Origin: Flavobacterium orientale
GTDB lineage: Bacteria > Bacteroidota > Bacteroidia > Flavobacteriales > Flavobacteriaceae
Assembly: GCF_014638005.1 (NCBI RefSeq)
Contig: NZ_BMFG01000008.1
Span: 97,736-161,735 of the forward strand
Direction of reading: 5' to 3'
Length of the DNA stretch: 64,000 bases
The notes beneath the pieces are model-generated. The model searched no databases. It was not told where the DNA came from and saw nothing but the letters and a program-made list of their open reading frames with translations. Positions 54,335 through 62,045 of this stretch are shown here, one piece after another. Made by a program: the position numbers and the translations under genes. Each line of letters opens with the position of its first letter. The stretch's first letter is position 1.

Positions 54335-55249
54335 ATGAAAAATAAGATTTTACTATTGCTTTTAGTAGCATTTTCAAGTCTATTTGGACAAGAGGTAAAA
54401 GTAGCCTCTGGAAAAGTGGAACGCATCAAAAACTTTAAATCAAAATATGTTCCTGAAAGAAATATTGATGTTTGGTTACCGGAAAATTACTCCACTAAAA
54501 AAAACTATGCTGTTCTTTATATGCATGATGGTCAAATGCTTTTTGATGACACAACAACTTGGAACAAACAAGAATGGGGAGTTGATGAAGCTATTGAAAG
54601 TTTAATTAGTGAAGGTTTTATCAAAGAAGTTATAGTTGTTGGAATATGGAATACATCCAACAGACACGCTGAATATTTTCCTCAAAAACCATTTGAAAAT
54701 TTGACACAGGAAGAGTTAGAAATTGTAAATCAAAATTTAAGAGAAAATAATAGAATTGAAAATCATTTAAGACCTGTTTCTGATAATTATTTAAAATTTA
54801 TTGTCACAGAATTAAAACCAATGATTGATTCTAAATACAAAACATTAAAAGACAAAGACAACACTTTTATTGCCGGTTCCAGTATGGGTGGTTTAATTTC
54901 ACTTTATGCAATTTGTGAATATCCTGAAGTTTTTGGAGCGGCTGCTTGTATATCGACGCATTGGCCTGGAATTTTTGGAATGGAAAACAATCCGGTTCCT
55001 CAAGCATTATTTGCTTATTTAGAAAATTCGCTTCCTGATCCTAATGAAAATAGAATTTACTTTGATTATGGCACAGCAACTTTAGATGCACTTTATCCTC
55101 CGTTACAAAAGAAAGTAGATGAAATGATGTTATCTAATAACTTCACTACAGAAAGCTGGATTACTTTAGAATTTGAAGGTGCCGATCATTCTGAAAATGC
55201 TTGGCGAGAACGACTAATTCATCCGTTTACTTTTTTATTACGAAAATAA
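54335..55249 (+). CDS. Secreted putative esterase (alpha/beta hydrolase, PF00756 type)
   Basis: A 304-residue exported hydrolase. Signal peptide about 1-18 (ending LFGQ), then an esterase domain with 'RNIDVWLPENY', 'VLYMHDGQMLFDD', the nucleophile elbow GSSMGG (about 180-185), 'DYGTATLDALYPPL' (Asp region) and 'EGADHSENAWRERL' (catalytic His). It resembles enterochelin esterase Fes and other carbohydrate or siderophore esterases. The substrate is not evident; it lies 2 nt after a T9SS-secreted protein, so it may act on material at the surface. It has no T9SS domain. Confidence 0.9.
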   Translation: MKNKILLLLLVAFSSLFGQEVKVASGKVERIKNFKSKYVPERNIDVWLPENYSTKKNYAVLYMHDGQMLFDDTTTWNKQEWGVDEAIESLISEGFIKEVIVVGIWNTSNRHAEYFPQKPFENLTQEELEIVNQNLRENNRIENHLRPVSDNYLKFIVTELKPMIDSKYKTLKDKDNTFIAGSSMGGLISLYAICEYPEVFGAAACISTHWPGIFGMENNPVPQALFAYLENSLPDPNENRIYFDYGTATLDALYPPLQKKVDEMMLSNNFTTESWITLEFEGADHSENAWRERLIHPFTFLLRK

Positions 55250-55284
55250 AAAAAGCCCATTCAGTTCATGAATGGGCTTTTTAC
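55250..55284. terminator. Bidirectional terminator esterase / typA
   Basis: Stem aaagcccattca (55252-55263) / tgaatgggcttt (55269-55280), loop gttca, flanked by A- and T-runs on both sides. Confidence 0.9.
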
Positions 55285-55301
55285 TATCTTATAAAATTAA
55301 C

Positions 55302-57098
55302 TTAGATTTTAAATCTTTTTCTATCGGTTTCTGTCAAATAAATTTTTCTTAAACGAATAGATTTTGGAGTAACCTCAACATACTCATCTTTTTGAATGTA
55401 TTCTAAAGCTTCTTCCAAAGAGAAAATAATCGGTGGAATAATTCTTGCTTTTTCATCATTTCCGGATGAACGGACGTTAGATTGTTTTTTCTCTTTGGTT
55501 ACGTTTACACTCATATCATCACCACGAGAGTTTTCTCCAATTACCTGACCTTCATAAATTTCGGTATTTGGTTCAACAAAAAACTTACCACGATCTTGCA
55601 ATTTATCAATAGAGTAAGGAATAGCTTTTCCTTTTTCCATAGAAATTAACGAACCTTTGTTACGTCCGGCAATTTCTCCTTTGAAAGGTTCGTATCCAAT
55701 GAAACGGTGAGCCATAATGGCTTCTCCGGCAGTTGCTGTTAACAATTGGTTACGCAATCCAATAATTCCACGTGATGGGATGTTGAATTTTACAATCATA
55801 CGCTCACCTTTTGTCTCCATAGAAAGCATTTCACCTTTACGTTGAGTAACGAACTCAACCGCTCTACCTGAAAGAGTTTCCGGTAAATCAATTGTTAATT
55901 CCTCAATTGGCTCACATTTTTGACCATCAATTTCTTTGATGATAACTTGTGGTTGACCAATTTGCAACTCATACCCTTCTCTCCTCATGGTTTCAATAAG
56001 AACAGATAAGTGAAGTACTCCACGACCAAAAACCATAAACTTATCAGCTGAATCAGTTTCACCTAACTTCATCGCTAAGTTTTTCTCTAATTCTTTTGTT
56101 AAACGATCTCTAATATGACGAGAAGTTACAAATTTACCTTCTTTTCCAAAGAAAGGAGAGTCATTAATTGTAAACAACATACTCATTGTAGGCTCATCGA
56201 TTGCGATAGTTTGCAACGCTTCCGGATTTTCGAAATCAGCGATAGTATCTCCAATTTCAAATCCTTCCACACCTACAATAGCACAAATATCTCCGGCGAT
56301 TACTTCTGTTACTTTTTTACGTCCAAGACCTTCAAAAGTGTGTATTTCTTTAATTCTGGATTTAAGTACTTTACCATCTCTTTTTACCAAAGAAATTGGC
56401 ATTCCTTCTTTTAAAACACCTCTTTCTAAACGACCAATCGCGATACGACCGGTGAATGAAGAGAAATCTAAAGAAGTAATTAACATTTGAGGAGTTCCTT
56501 CTGATACTTTAGGAGCCGGTACATTTTCAACAACCATATCCAATAATGCTTCAACATTATCCGTTACATTTTCCCAATGATCAGACATCCAATTGTTCTT
56601 AGCTGAACCATAAACGGTTGGAAAATCCAACTGCCATTCTTGAGCACCTAATTCAAACATTAAGTCGAATACTTTTTCGTGTACTTCTTCAGGAGTACAG
56701 TTTTCTTTATCTACTTTATTAATAACCACACATGGTTTTAATCCTAAGTCAATTGCTTTTTGCAATACAAAACGCGTTTGTGGCATTGGTCCTTCAAAAG
56801 CATCTACTAACAAGCAAACACCGTCTGCCATATTCAATACACGCTCTACTTCACCACCAAAATCGGCGTGACCCGGAGTGTCTATAATGTTGATTTTTGT
56901 ACCTTTATAAACTACAGAAACATTCTTAGAAGTAATCGTAATTCCACGTTCACGCTCCAAGTCGTTGTTATCTAATATTAAATCACCAGTGTTTTCGTTT
57001 TCACGAAAAAGTTGACAGTGATACATAATTTTGTCAACCAAAGTAGTCTTACCGTGGTCAACGTGAGCAATAATTGCAATGTTTCTAATTGATTCCAT
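55302..57098 (-). CDS. typA: Ribosome-associated GTPase TypA/BipA
   Basis: A 598-residue translational GTPase, an EF-G relative involved in 50S assembly at low temperature and stress. G motifs: 'AHVDHGKTTL' (G1, about 11-20), 'DTPGHADF' (G3), 'NKVD' (G4). 'RGITITSKNVSV' is the switch region, and the BipA-specific C-terminal domain covers about 480-598. The true start MESIRN is at 57098; the longer frame begins upstream of the -7 element TACCTTTG and cannot be transcribed from it. All G motifs are intact. It is a single gene. Confidence 0.96.
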   Translation of the reverse strand: MESIRNIAIIAHVDHGKTTLVDKIMYHCQLFRENENTGDLILDNNDLERERGITITSKNVSVVYKGTKINIIDTPGHADFGGEVERVLNMADGVCLLVDAFEGPMPQTRFVLQKAIDLGLKPCVVINKVDKENCTPEEVHEKVFDLMFELGAQEWQLDFPTVYGSAKNNWMSDHWENVTDNVEALLDMVVENVPAPKVSEGTPQMLITSLDFSSFTGRIAIGRLERGVLKEGMPISLVKRDGKVLKSRIKEIHTFEGLGRKKVTEVIAGDICAIVGVEGFEIGDTIADFENPEALQTIAIDEPTMSMLFTINDSPFFGKEGKFVTSRHIRDRLTKELEKNLAMKLGETDSADKFMVFGRGVLHLSVLIETMRREGYELQIGQPQVIIKEIDGQKCEPIEELTIDLPETLSGRAVEFVTQRKGEMLSMETKGERMIVKFNIPSRGIIGLRNQLLTATAGEAIMAHRFIGYEPFKGEIAGRNKGSLISMEKGKAIPYSIDKLQDRGKFFVEPNTEIYEGQVIGENSRGDDMSVNVTKEKKQSNVRSSGNDEKARIIPPIIFSLEEALEYIQKDEYVEVTPKSIRLRKIYLTETDRKRFKI

Positions 57099-57117
57099 CT
57101 GTATTTTTTTCAGGGTG

Positions 57118-57125
57118 CAAAGGTA
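57118..57125 (-). promoter_or_regulatory. -7 element of the typA promoter
   Basis: TACCTTTG on the minus strand, 19 nt before the typA ATG at 57098; no convincing -33 is seen. It decides the start by excluding the upstream ATG at 57128. Confidence 0.55.
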
Positions 57126-57281
57126 CACTTTATTTTCTCAAAAAAAATTTTAATATGAAACAATAGTTTACAGTAGGTTAAGATTCAATTAAATTAGGTC
57201 CAAAAATCGTAATTTAAGTAAGATTTAGAATCTAAATGAAATCTTAGTAACTTAGCCAATTGAAACTTTATGCTATAAAAA

Positions 57282-57926
57282 ATGAAAGATTTAAGCAATT
57301 ATCGAAAATCCTACGAGAAAAGTCAATTAATTGAAAGCGAGATTCCGGAAGATCCAATAAACTTGTTTCACAGGTGGTTTTATGAAACAGAAGAGTTTGG
57401 CTCTATAGAAGAAGTAAATGCCATGACAGTAGCTACAATTGGTTTGGATGGCTTCCCTAAGTCACGCGTGGTTTTGCTGAAAAAATTTAATGAAGAAGGT
57501 TTTATTTTTTATACCAATTATGATTCAGAAAAGGGAAAAGCCATACTTTCAAATCCAAACATTTGTCTGTCTTTTTTTTGGGCATCCATGGAAAGACAAG
57601 TCATAATTAAAGGTATTGCTGAAAAAACAGCCGATAGCATTTCAGATGGTTATTTTGACAGCCGTCCGACTGGAAGTAAATTAGGTGCTATTGTTTCTCC
57701 ACAAAGTCAAATCATTCCGTCACGACAATTTTTAGAAGAACAATTAAAAGATTTAGAAGCCAAAGTCACTATAAATGAAATAGTTAGACCCAAAAATTGG
57801 GGTGGCTTTTTGGTACGTCCTCAAGAAGTAGAATTTTGGCAAGGACGACCTAACCGACTTCATGATAGAATTCGTTATCAACTTCAAAATGATTTTAATT
57901 GGAAAATTGATCGTTTAGCACCTTAA
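57282..57926 (+). CDS. pdxH: Pyridoxamine 5'-phosphate oxidase
   Basis: A 214-residue FMN enzyme that oxidises PNP or PMP to pyridoxal 5'-phosphate, supplying cofactor for enzymes such as TrpB. 'NAMTVATIGLDGFPKSRVVLLKKFNEEGFIFYTNYDSEKGKAI' region is the FMN-binding core, 'IVSPQSQIIPSRQFLEEQL' binds substrate, and the C-terminal 'PKNWGGFLVRPQEVEFWQGRPNRLHDRIRY' region is diagnostic, ending with 'WKIDRLAP'. Complete and typical in length. Confidence 0.97.
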   Translation: MKDLSNYRKSYEKSQLIESEIPEDPINLFHRWFYETEEFGSIEEVNAMTVATIGLDGFPKSRVVLLKKFNEEGFIFYTNYDSEKGKAILSNPNICLSFFWASMERQVIIKGIAEKTADSISDGYFDSRPTGSKLGAIVSPQSQIIPSRQFLEEQLKDLEAKVTINEIVRPKNWGGFLVRPQEVEFWQGRPNRLHDRIRYQLQNDFNWKIDRLAP

Positions 57927-57963
57927 TTTGTAAGTAAAAATTTATGTAATTATTTTTTTTGTG

Positions 57964-57995
57964 CATTTCATCGATTTTATTTGGCACTTTAACGA
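57964..57995 (+). promoter_or_regulatory. Putative LytTR operator, site C
   Basis: Half-sites CATTTCATCGA (57964-57974) and CACTTTAACGA (57985-57995) lie exactly 21 nt apart and share 8 of 11 bases. They are about 100-130 bp before the CAP-domain lipoprotein gene. The 14-mer tgcatttcatcgat (57962-57975) is identical to the reverse complement of 15573-15586 in the LytTR gene promoter. Confidence 0.55.
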
Positions 57996-58095
57996 CATAG
58001 TGGTAATATTGAACAACCAAATCAGGAATACGTTCATAATATAATAACAATAAAGGTATTTGCCCCACATCTACTTTAAAACTTAACCTACTACT

Positions 58096-58590
58096 ATGAA
58101 AGCAAAAATGTTTAGAGCATTGTTGCCAATTGCAATTATGTTCACTTTAGTGTCATGTTCAACTGAAGATTCAGCTGAAAGTTCAGAAAACTTAAAAGTT
58201 GAAAATTATGCTTACAACGATATTGAACTCGATATGATGGCTCGAATAAATGATTATAGAGCTAGTGTTGGATTGCCTGAATTGGCACCAATTGATCATA
58301 TCTCTTATAAATCTGGAGAGCACAATGATTACATGATTGAAAACGATGTTGTTGGTCATTATTATTTTGAATCACGTTCAAACAACATCAAACAAGTTTT
58401 AGGAGCAGTGAGAGTAAGTGAAAATTTAGCCTATAACTATAACACTAATAATGCAGCTCTAAACGCATGGTTAAATAGTGATGGTCACAAAGAAAACATT
58501 GAAGGTGATTATACTCACTTTGGAATTTCAATAAAAATTAATCCGGCTAACGGAAGAAAATACTACACTAATATTTTTATGAAAAGGTAA
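58096..58590 (+). CDS. CAP/SCP-domain lipoprotein
   Basis: A 164-residue lipoprotein. The signal peptide has the lipobox LVSC with Cys21 lipidated, then a short linker and a CAP (SCP/PR-1) domain about 42-164: 'MMARINDYRASVGLPELAPIDHISYKSGEHNDYMI' region, the His in 'GEHNDYM' and 'VGHYYFESRS', 'SENLAYNYN' and 'WLNSDGHKENI' with the second His-Glu pair, as in the four-residue CAP cavity. CAP domains bind lipids or cell-wall material in some species; the role in this phylum is unknown. It is preceded by a LytTR-like operator and followed by a terminator. Confidence 0.92.
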   Translation: MKAKMFRALLPIAIMFTLVSCSTEDSAESSENLKVENYAYNDIELDMMARINDYRASVGLPELAPIDHISYKSGEHNDYMIENDVVGHYYFESRSNNIKQVLGAVRVSENLAYNYNTNNAALNAWLNSDGHKENIEGDYTHFGISIKINPANGRKYYTNIFMKR

Positions 58591-58616
58591 ATTTACCCCG
58601 ATTTTACCTAACCTAC

Positions 58617-58645
58617 TAAAAGACCACATTTGTGGTCTTTTTTAT
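58617..58645 (+). terminator. Terminator of the CAP lipoprotein gene
   Basis: Stem aaagaccaca (58619-58628) / tgtggtcttt (58631-58640) with a 2-nt minimal loop, followed by T-rich sequence. Confidence 0.85.
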
Positions 58646-59073
58646 TTCTATGATTATTTTATATACATGATTCGTATATTGATTAAGCTACAACAACTCA
58701 TTAATAACTCTTGATAATTTTGTATAAAAAAACAAAGTAATCTTCTCATACATTATTATTTCAATTTGATTTTGATAATAATTCTTTATTTTATTGTTTA
58801 AAATGAACCGTATGATCTTACCATTCTAAACTCTATTCTGGTTTATAAAATATAATTCTATACAACATTCAAATCCTATAAATAGATCAATCGATTTATT
58901 CTAACTATGTTATTTCAATGTAAAATAGTTCTTCAGCAACAAGCCTTTATGTTTTTATTAAACAAGTAATGCATTTTTTAAAGTAAAGTTTATATGAAAT
59001 CGTCAAACTATAAAACGTTGTTATAATGATTTCTTTAGTTATTTTATGATGTTACTTTGTTTGATATAAACAT

Positions 59074-59106
59074 AAAAAAAGGTAACCATTTCTGATTACC
59101 TTTTTT
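59074..59106 (-). terminator. Terminator of the adhesin-SprF-OmpA cassette
   Basis: Minus-strand hairpin formed by ggtaa (59081-59085) / ttacc (59096-59100) plus flanking A7/T6 pairs; the loop is 10 nt. It follows the stop of the OmpA/PD40 gene. Confidence 0.75.
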
Positions 59107-59124
59107 ATAAATTTTAAAAATCTT

Positions 59125-61068
59125 TTATAATTCTGTAATGATGAATTCGCTTCGTCTGTTCATTTGGTGATCTTCTTCTGAACATTTTACACCATCAGCA
59201 CATTTGTTTACTAATTGTGTTTCACCATAACCTTTACCGGTTAAACGTGATTTATCAATTCCGTTTTTAACTAACCAATCAATAGTAGATTTTGCTCTAC
59301 GATCTGAAAGTTTTTCGTTATACTTGTGTGAAGCACGACTATCTGTATGTGAACGAATATCAATTTTCATTGTTGGATTTTCGTTTAACACGTCTAATAT
59401 CTTAGCTAAATCAACAGCCGCATCTGGACGAATGTTCCATTTGTCTAAATCAAAATAAATCAAATTAATTTTAAAACAATTAGCCAAATCGTCACCCTCT
59501 TTCATTATACAAGTTTTTCTTTCTAACTTGATGTCAACATGAGTTTTTCCTGATTCGTTTGGAATTGTTACAGGTAATTCTTGCGTTACAAAGTCTTCAC
59601 TTTCTGCTCTGACATAGTATTTTTTATCACATTCTACTTCGCCAAAATCAAATTTTCCTTCGCTGTCACTCATTACTTCTTTCATTACATTGAATTCATT
59701 ATCAAGTAAAGTAACTTTTGTATTTGGAAGAGCTACTAATTCTTCATCAGTAATTAAACCTGACAATAAGTGTTCGCATACAAATACCAATTCTTTAGTT
59801 TCAGTGAATTTATAAATATCATCACTCCCTACTCCACCGGGTCTGTTTGAAGATAGAAAACCTTTTTTTGTTTCAGAATTAATGATATAAGCAAAATCAT
59901 CTTTTGGAGTATTTGCAGGTTCACCAACATTCAAAACATATTTTATTGAATTATCTTCTTCAATTCGAGCTGCAAAAATATCTAAACCTCCAAGTCCGGG
60001 ATGACCGTCAGATGCAAAATATAATTCATTTTTAGCTGAAATAAATGGGAATGTCTCTCTACCTTCTGTATTAATAGTTGGGCCAAGATTAACAGGTTCA
60101 CCAAAAGTGCCATCGTCATTAATTGCTACTTTAAAGATATCAGACAAACCTAAAGTTCCAGGCATATCTGAAGCAAAATACAATGTTTTTTCGTCAGGAC
60201 TAAGAGCCGGATGTGCTGTTTGATAAGAATCACTATTAAAAGGTAAAGCAATTACATCAGACCATTTTCCATCTTTAAAAGTTGCTCTGTAAATTTTTAG
60301 AAGCGTATTTTTATCTCCATCAAAACCTTTTTTTCCGTTTAGAAAATTATTTCTAGTGAAATAAACCGTGCTACTGTCTTTTGTGAAAACAGGAGTAGAT
60401 TCATGAAACTTTGTTCGCAATTCATTGGCATACTTTTCAGCACCAGATAAAGAACCATCTTCACCTAATTCTGCAGCATATAATCTTGTAAAGTACTGAT
60501 CAGTCCAAGTGTGTTTTCTTTTTGCAAAGTTTCCGGTATCTCTAGCCGAAGTGAACACAACTTTATCATTAAAGAAAGCTGGTCCATAATCAGAATATTC
60601 CGAATTGATTCCTGCATTATCAATATTATAACGTCCTGAATTACTTTTGATAACCTCTAAATAATTTTTTTGCTCTTTAGCTAGATTACCTCTTTTATCA
60701 TCAGCACTAGCTGTTTTAAATTTAAGCATCATCTCATCAGCTTTTGTATAATTTCCAACCGCTTTTAATGATTGAGCATATCTGAAAAAATATTCAGGTT
60801 CTACTTCTTCTGTCATTGCAAACAATTGTCCGTACCATTTTTCTGACTGCTCTAATTCAGCATTGAAATAATAAGAGTTTCCTAATTTTTTAAGAATATC
60901 AGGAGACGTATATCCCTTTTCAACAATACGCTCATACGTATTAATTGCGTTGATATAGGCAAATTTTTCATAATTCTTTTCGGCTCTGTTAATTCTGCCT
61001 TTTTGCTGAGCATATAGATTAATTGAGCAAATACTCAATAGGACTATATAGGTAAGTTTTAATTTCAT
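59125..61068 (-). CDS. OmpA-family protein with TPR and PD40 repeats (T9SS/gliding-associated type)
   Basis: A 647-residue exported protein. Signal peptide about 1-21 (ending LYAQQ), TPR-like helices (about 25-130), a six-blade WD40-like PD40 region (about 150-425: 'VVFTSARD', 'TVYFTRNN', 'TLYFASDMPG', 'ELYFASDGHPG', 'KGFLSSNRPGGVGSDDIYKF'), a carboxypeptidase-regulatory-like beta domain (about 435-520), and a C-terminal OmpA peptidoglycan-binding domain (about 535-645, 'RSHTDSRASHKYNEKLSDRRA'). Proteins of this layout follow PorP/SprF genes in T9SS and gliding loci. It is 12 bp from the SprF gene. Probably anchors the secreted adhesin complex to the wall. Confidence 0.92.
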   Translation of the reverse strand: MKLKLTYIVLLSICSINLYAQQKGRINRAEKNYEKFAYINAINTYERIVEKGYTSPDILKKLGNSYYFNAELEQSEKWYGQLFAMTEEVEPEYFFRYAQSLKAVGNYTKADEMMLKFKTASADDKRGNLAKEQKNYLEVIKSNSGRYNIDNAGINSEYSDYGPAFFNDKVVFTSARDTGNFAKRKHTWTDQYFTRLYAAELGEDGSLSGAEKYANELRTKFHESTPVFTKDSSTVYFTRNNFLNGKKGFDGDKNTLLKIYRATFKDGKWSDVIALPFNSDSYQTAHPALSPDEKTLYFASDMPGTLGLSDIFKVAINDDGTFGEPVNLGPTINTEGRETFPFISAKNELYFASDGHPGLGGLDIFAARIEEDNSIKYVLNVGEPANTPKDDFAYIINSETKKGFLSSNRPGGVGSDDIYKFTETKELVFVCEHLLSGLITDEELVALPNTKVTLLDNEFNVMKEVMSDSEGKFDFGEVECDKKYYVRAESEDFVTQELPVTIPNESGKTHVDIKLERKTCIMKEGDDLANCFKINLIYFDLDKWNIRPDAAVDLAKILDVLNENPTMKIDIRSHTDSRASHKYNEKLSDRRAKSTIDWLVKNGIDKSRLTGKGYGETQLVNKCADGVKCSEEDHQMNRRSEFIITEL

Positions 61069-61080
61069 AACTATGCTGTA

Positions 61081-61992
61081 TTAAAAGAATCTAGGTGAAA
61101 CAATTTTACTGTAATTTTTGAATAATTCAAATCTCAAAAACACCTCATGAGAACCGGAATTAAAACGTCTTAAGCTTGTGGTTTCTCTATCATAACCATA
61201 TCCTATGAAGATTTGGTCGGATACTTGAAAACCAGCCATCCCACTGAAAGCGGCATCCCATCTGTAAGCTGCTCCTAAAACAAATTTTTCATTGATTAAG
61301 AAGTTTCCGGAAACATCAACTTGCAGAGGTGCACCTTCAATAGCTTTTGTTAAAAAAGCAGGTTTAAATTTTACATCAGGTGACAAATCAAAAACATAAC
61401 CACCAATTAAATAGAAGTTCTTTCTCTCTTTGTTAATTGCTACTGAATTATCATCATATCTTGTCATCTCAAAAATATGAGGAACGGACAATCCAAAATA
61501 TAACTTATCAGAATGTAAATAAACACCGGCACCTATATTCGGTGTAAAGTTATTTCTCAAGTTTTGAAATTGAGGATCTCCTTGATCTTGTGGATTAAGT
61601 TTATTCACATCTAAGTTAAAAAGATTAGCCGTTCCTTTCAATCCAAAAGACAGTTTAAAAGTTTCAGATGTGTTTATTGTATAGGAAACATCCGCAGAAA
61701 TTGTATTTTCATCAGTTGGACCGATGCGGTCATTAACAAAAGATAATCCAAGTCCTAGTCTACTATTTCCAATTGGTGTATTTAAGGAGGCTGCGTTTGT
61801 AACAGGAGCCCCATCTAAACCAACCCATTGCGTTCTGTGTAATCCGAAAATACTCATTACTCCTCTCGATCCAGCATAGGCCGGATTGACATTAATGGTA
61901 TTATACATGTACTGTGTGTATTGGGCATCTTGTTGAGCAAAGCTAACAAAACCACTAAACATCAAAGCGAAAAATAAAATTTTTGTTTTCAT
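61081..61992 (-). CDS. PorP/SprF-family T9SS outer-membrane protein
   Basis: A 303-residue outer-membrane beta-barrel. Signal peptide about 1-19 (ending FAQQ), the family hallmark 'DAQYTQYMYNTINVNPAYAGSRG' (about 21-43), and barrel strands throughout, ending in 'RFELFKNYSKIVSPRFF'. SprF is needed for surface display of the SprB adhesin in Flavobacterium johnsoniae, and type B T9SS substrates tend to be encoded beside such genes. Here the upstream gene is exactly such a substrate, so this is its probable dedicated partner. It is 53 bp after the adhesin with a hairpin in between. Confidence 0.93.
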   Translation of the reverse strand: MKTKILFFALMFSGFVSFAQQDAQYTQYMYNTINVNPAYAGSRGVMSIFGLHRTQWVGLDGAPVTNAASLNTPIGNSRLGLGLSFVNDRIGPTDENTISADVSYTINTSETFKLSFGLKGTANLFNLDVNKLNPQDQGDPQFQNLRNNFTPNIGAGVYLHSDKLYFGLSVPHIFEMTRYDDNSVAINKERKNFYLIGGYVFDLSPDVKFKPAFLTKAIEGAPLQVDVSGNFLINEKFVLGAAYRWDAAFSGMAGFQVSDQIFIGYGYDRETTSLRRFNSGSHEVFLRFELFKNYSKIVSPRFF

Positions 61993-62011
61993 TTAATTTA
62001 TTTTTTAGAAA

Positions 62012-62037
62012 CCCGAGGGTATTTTTCAACCCTCAGG
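62012..62037 (-). promoter_or_regulatory. Hairpin between adhesin and SprF genes
   Basis: On the minus strand CCTGAGGGT can pair with ACCCTCGGG (plus-strand 62029-62037 and 62012-62020; 9 bp with one G-U), loop of 8 nt, followed by TTTCT but no long T-run. It may be a weak terminator or an RNA-stability element between the genes. Confidence 0.5.
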
Positions 62038-62045
62038 AATTATAT

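Larger units (their letters stand above)
58591..59124. other. 534-bp gene-free region between CAP lipoprotein and OmpA/PD40 genes
   Basis: Apart from the two terminators at its ends (58617-58645 and 59074-59106) I see no reading frame, tRNA or convincing repeat in this very AT-rich stretch. One orphan -7-like TAATTTTG occurs at 58715-58722 without a -33. Confidence 0.5.

Noticed and set aside
57099..57128. In-frame ATG 10 codons upstream of typA
   Set aside because: It lies upstream of the TACCTTTG -7 element, and the family starts at MESIRN.
58865..58885. TTCAAATCC resembling a tRNA T-loop
   Set aside because: No acceptor or anticodon stems could be made from the flanking sequence.
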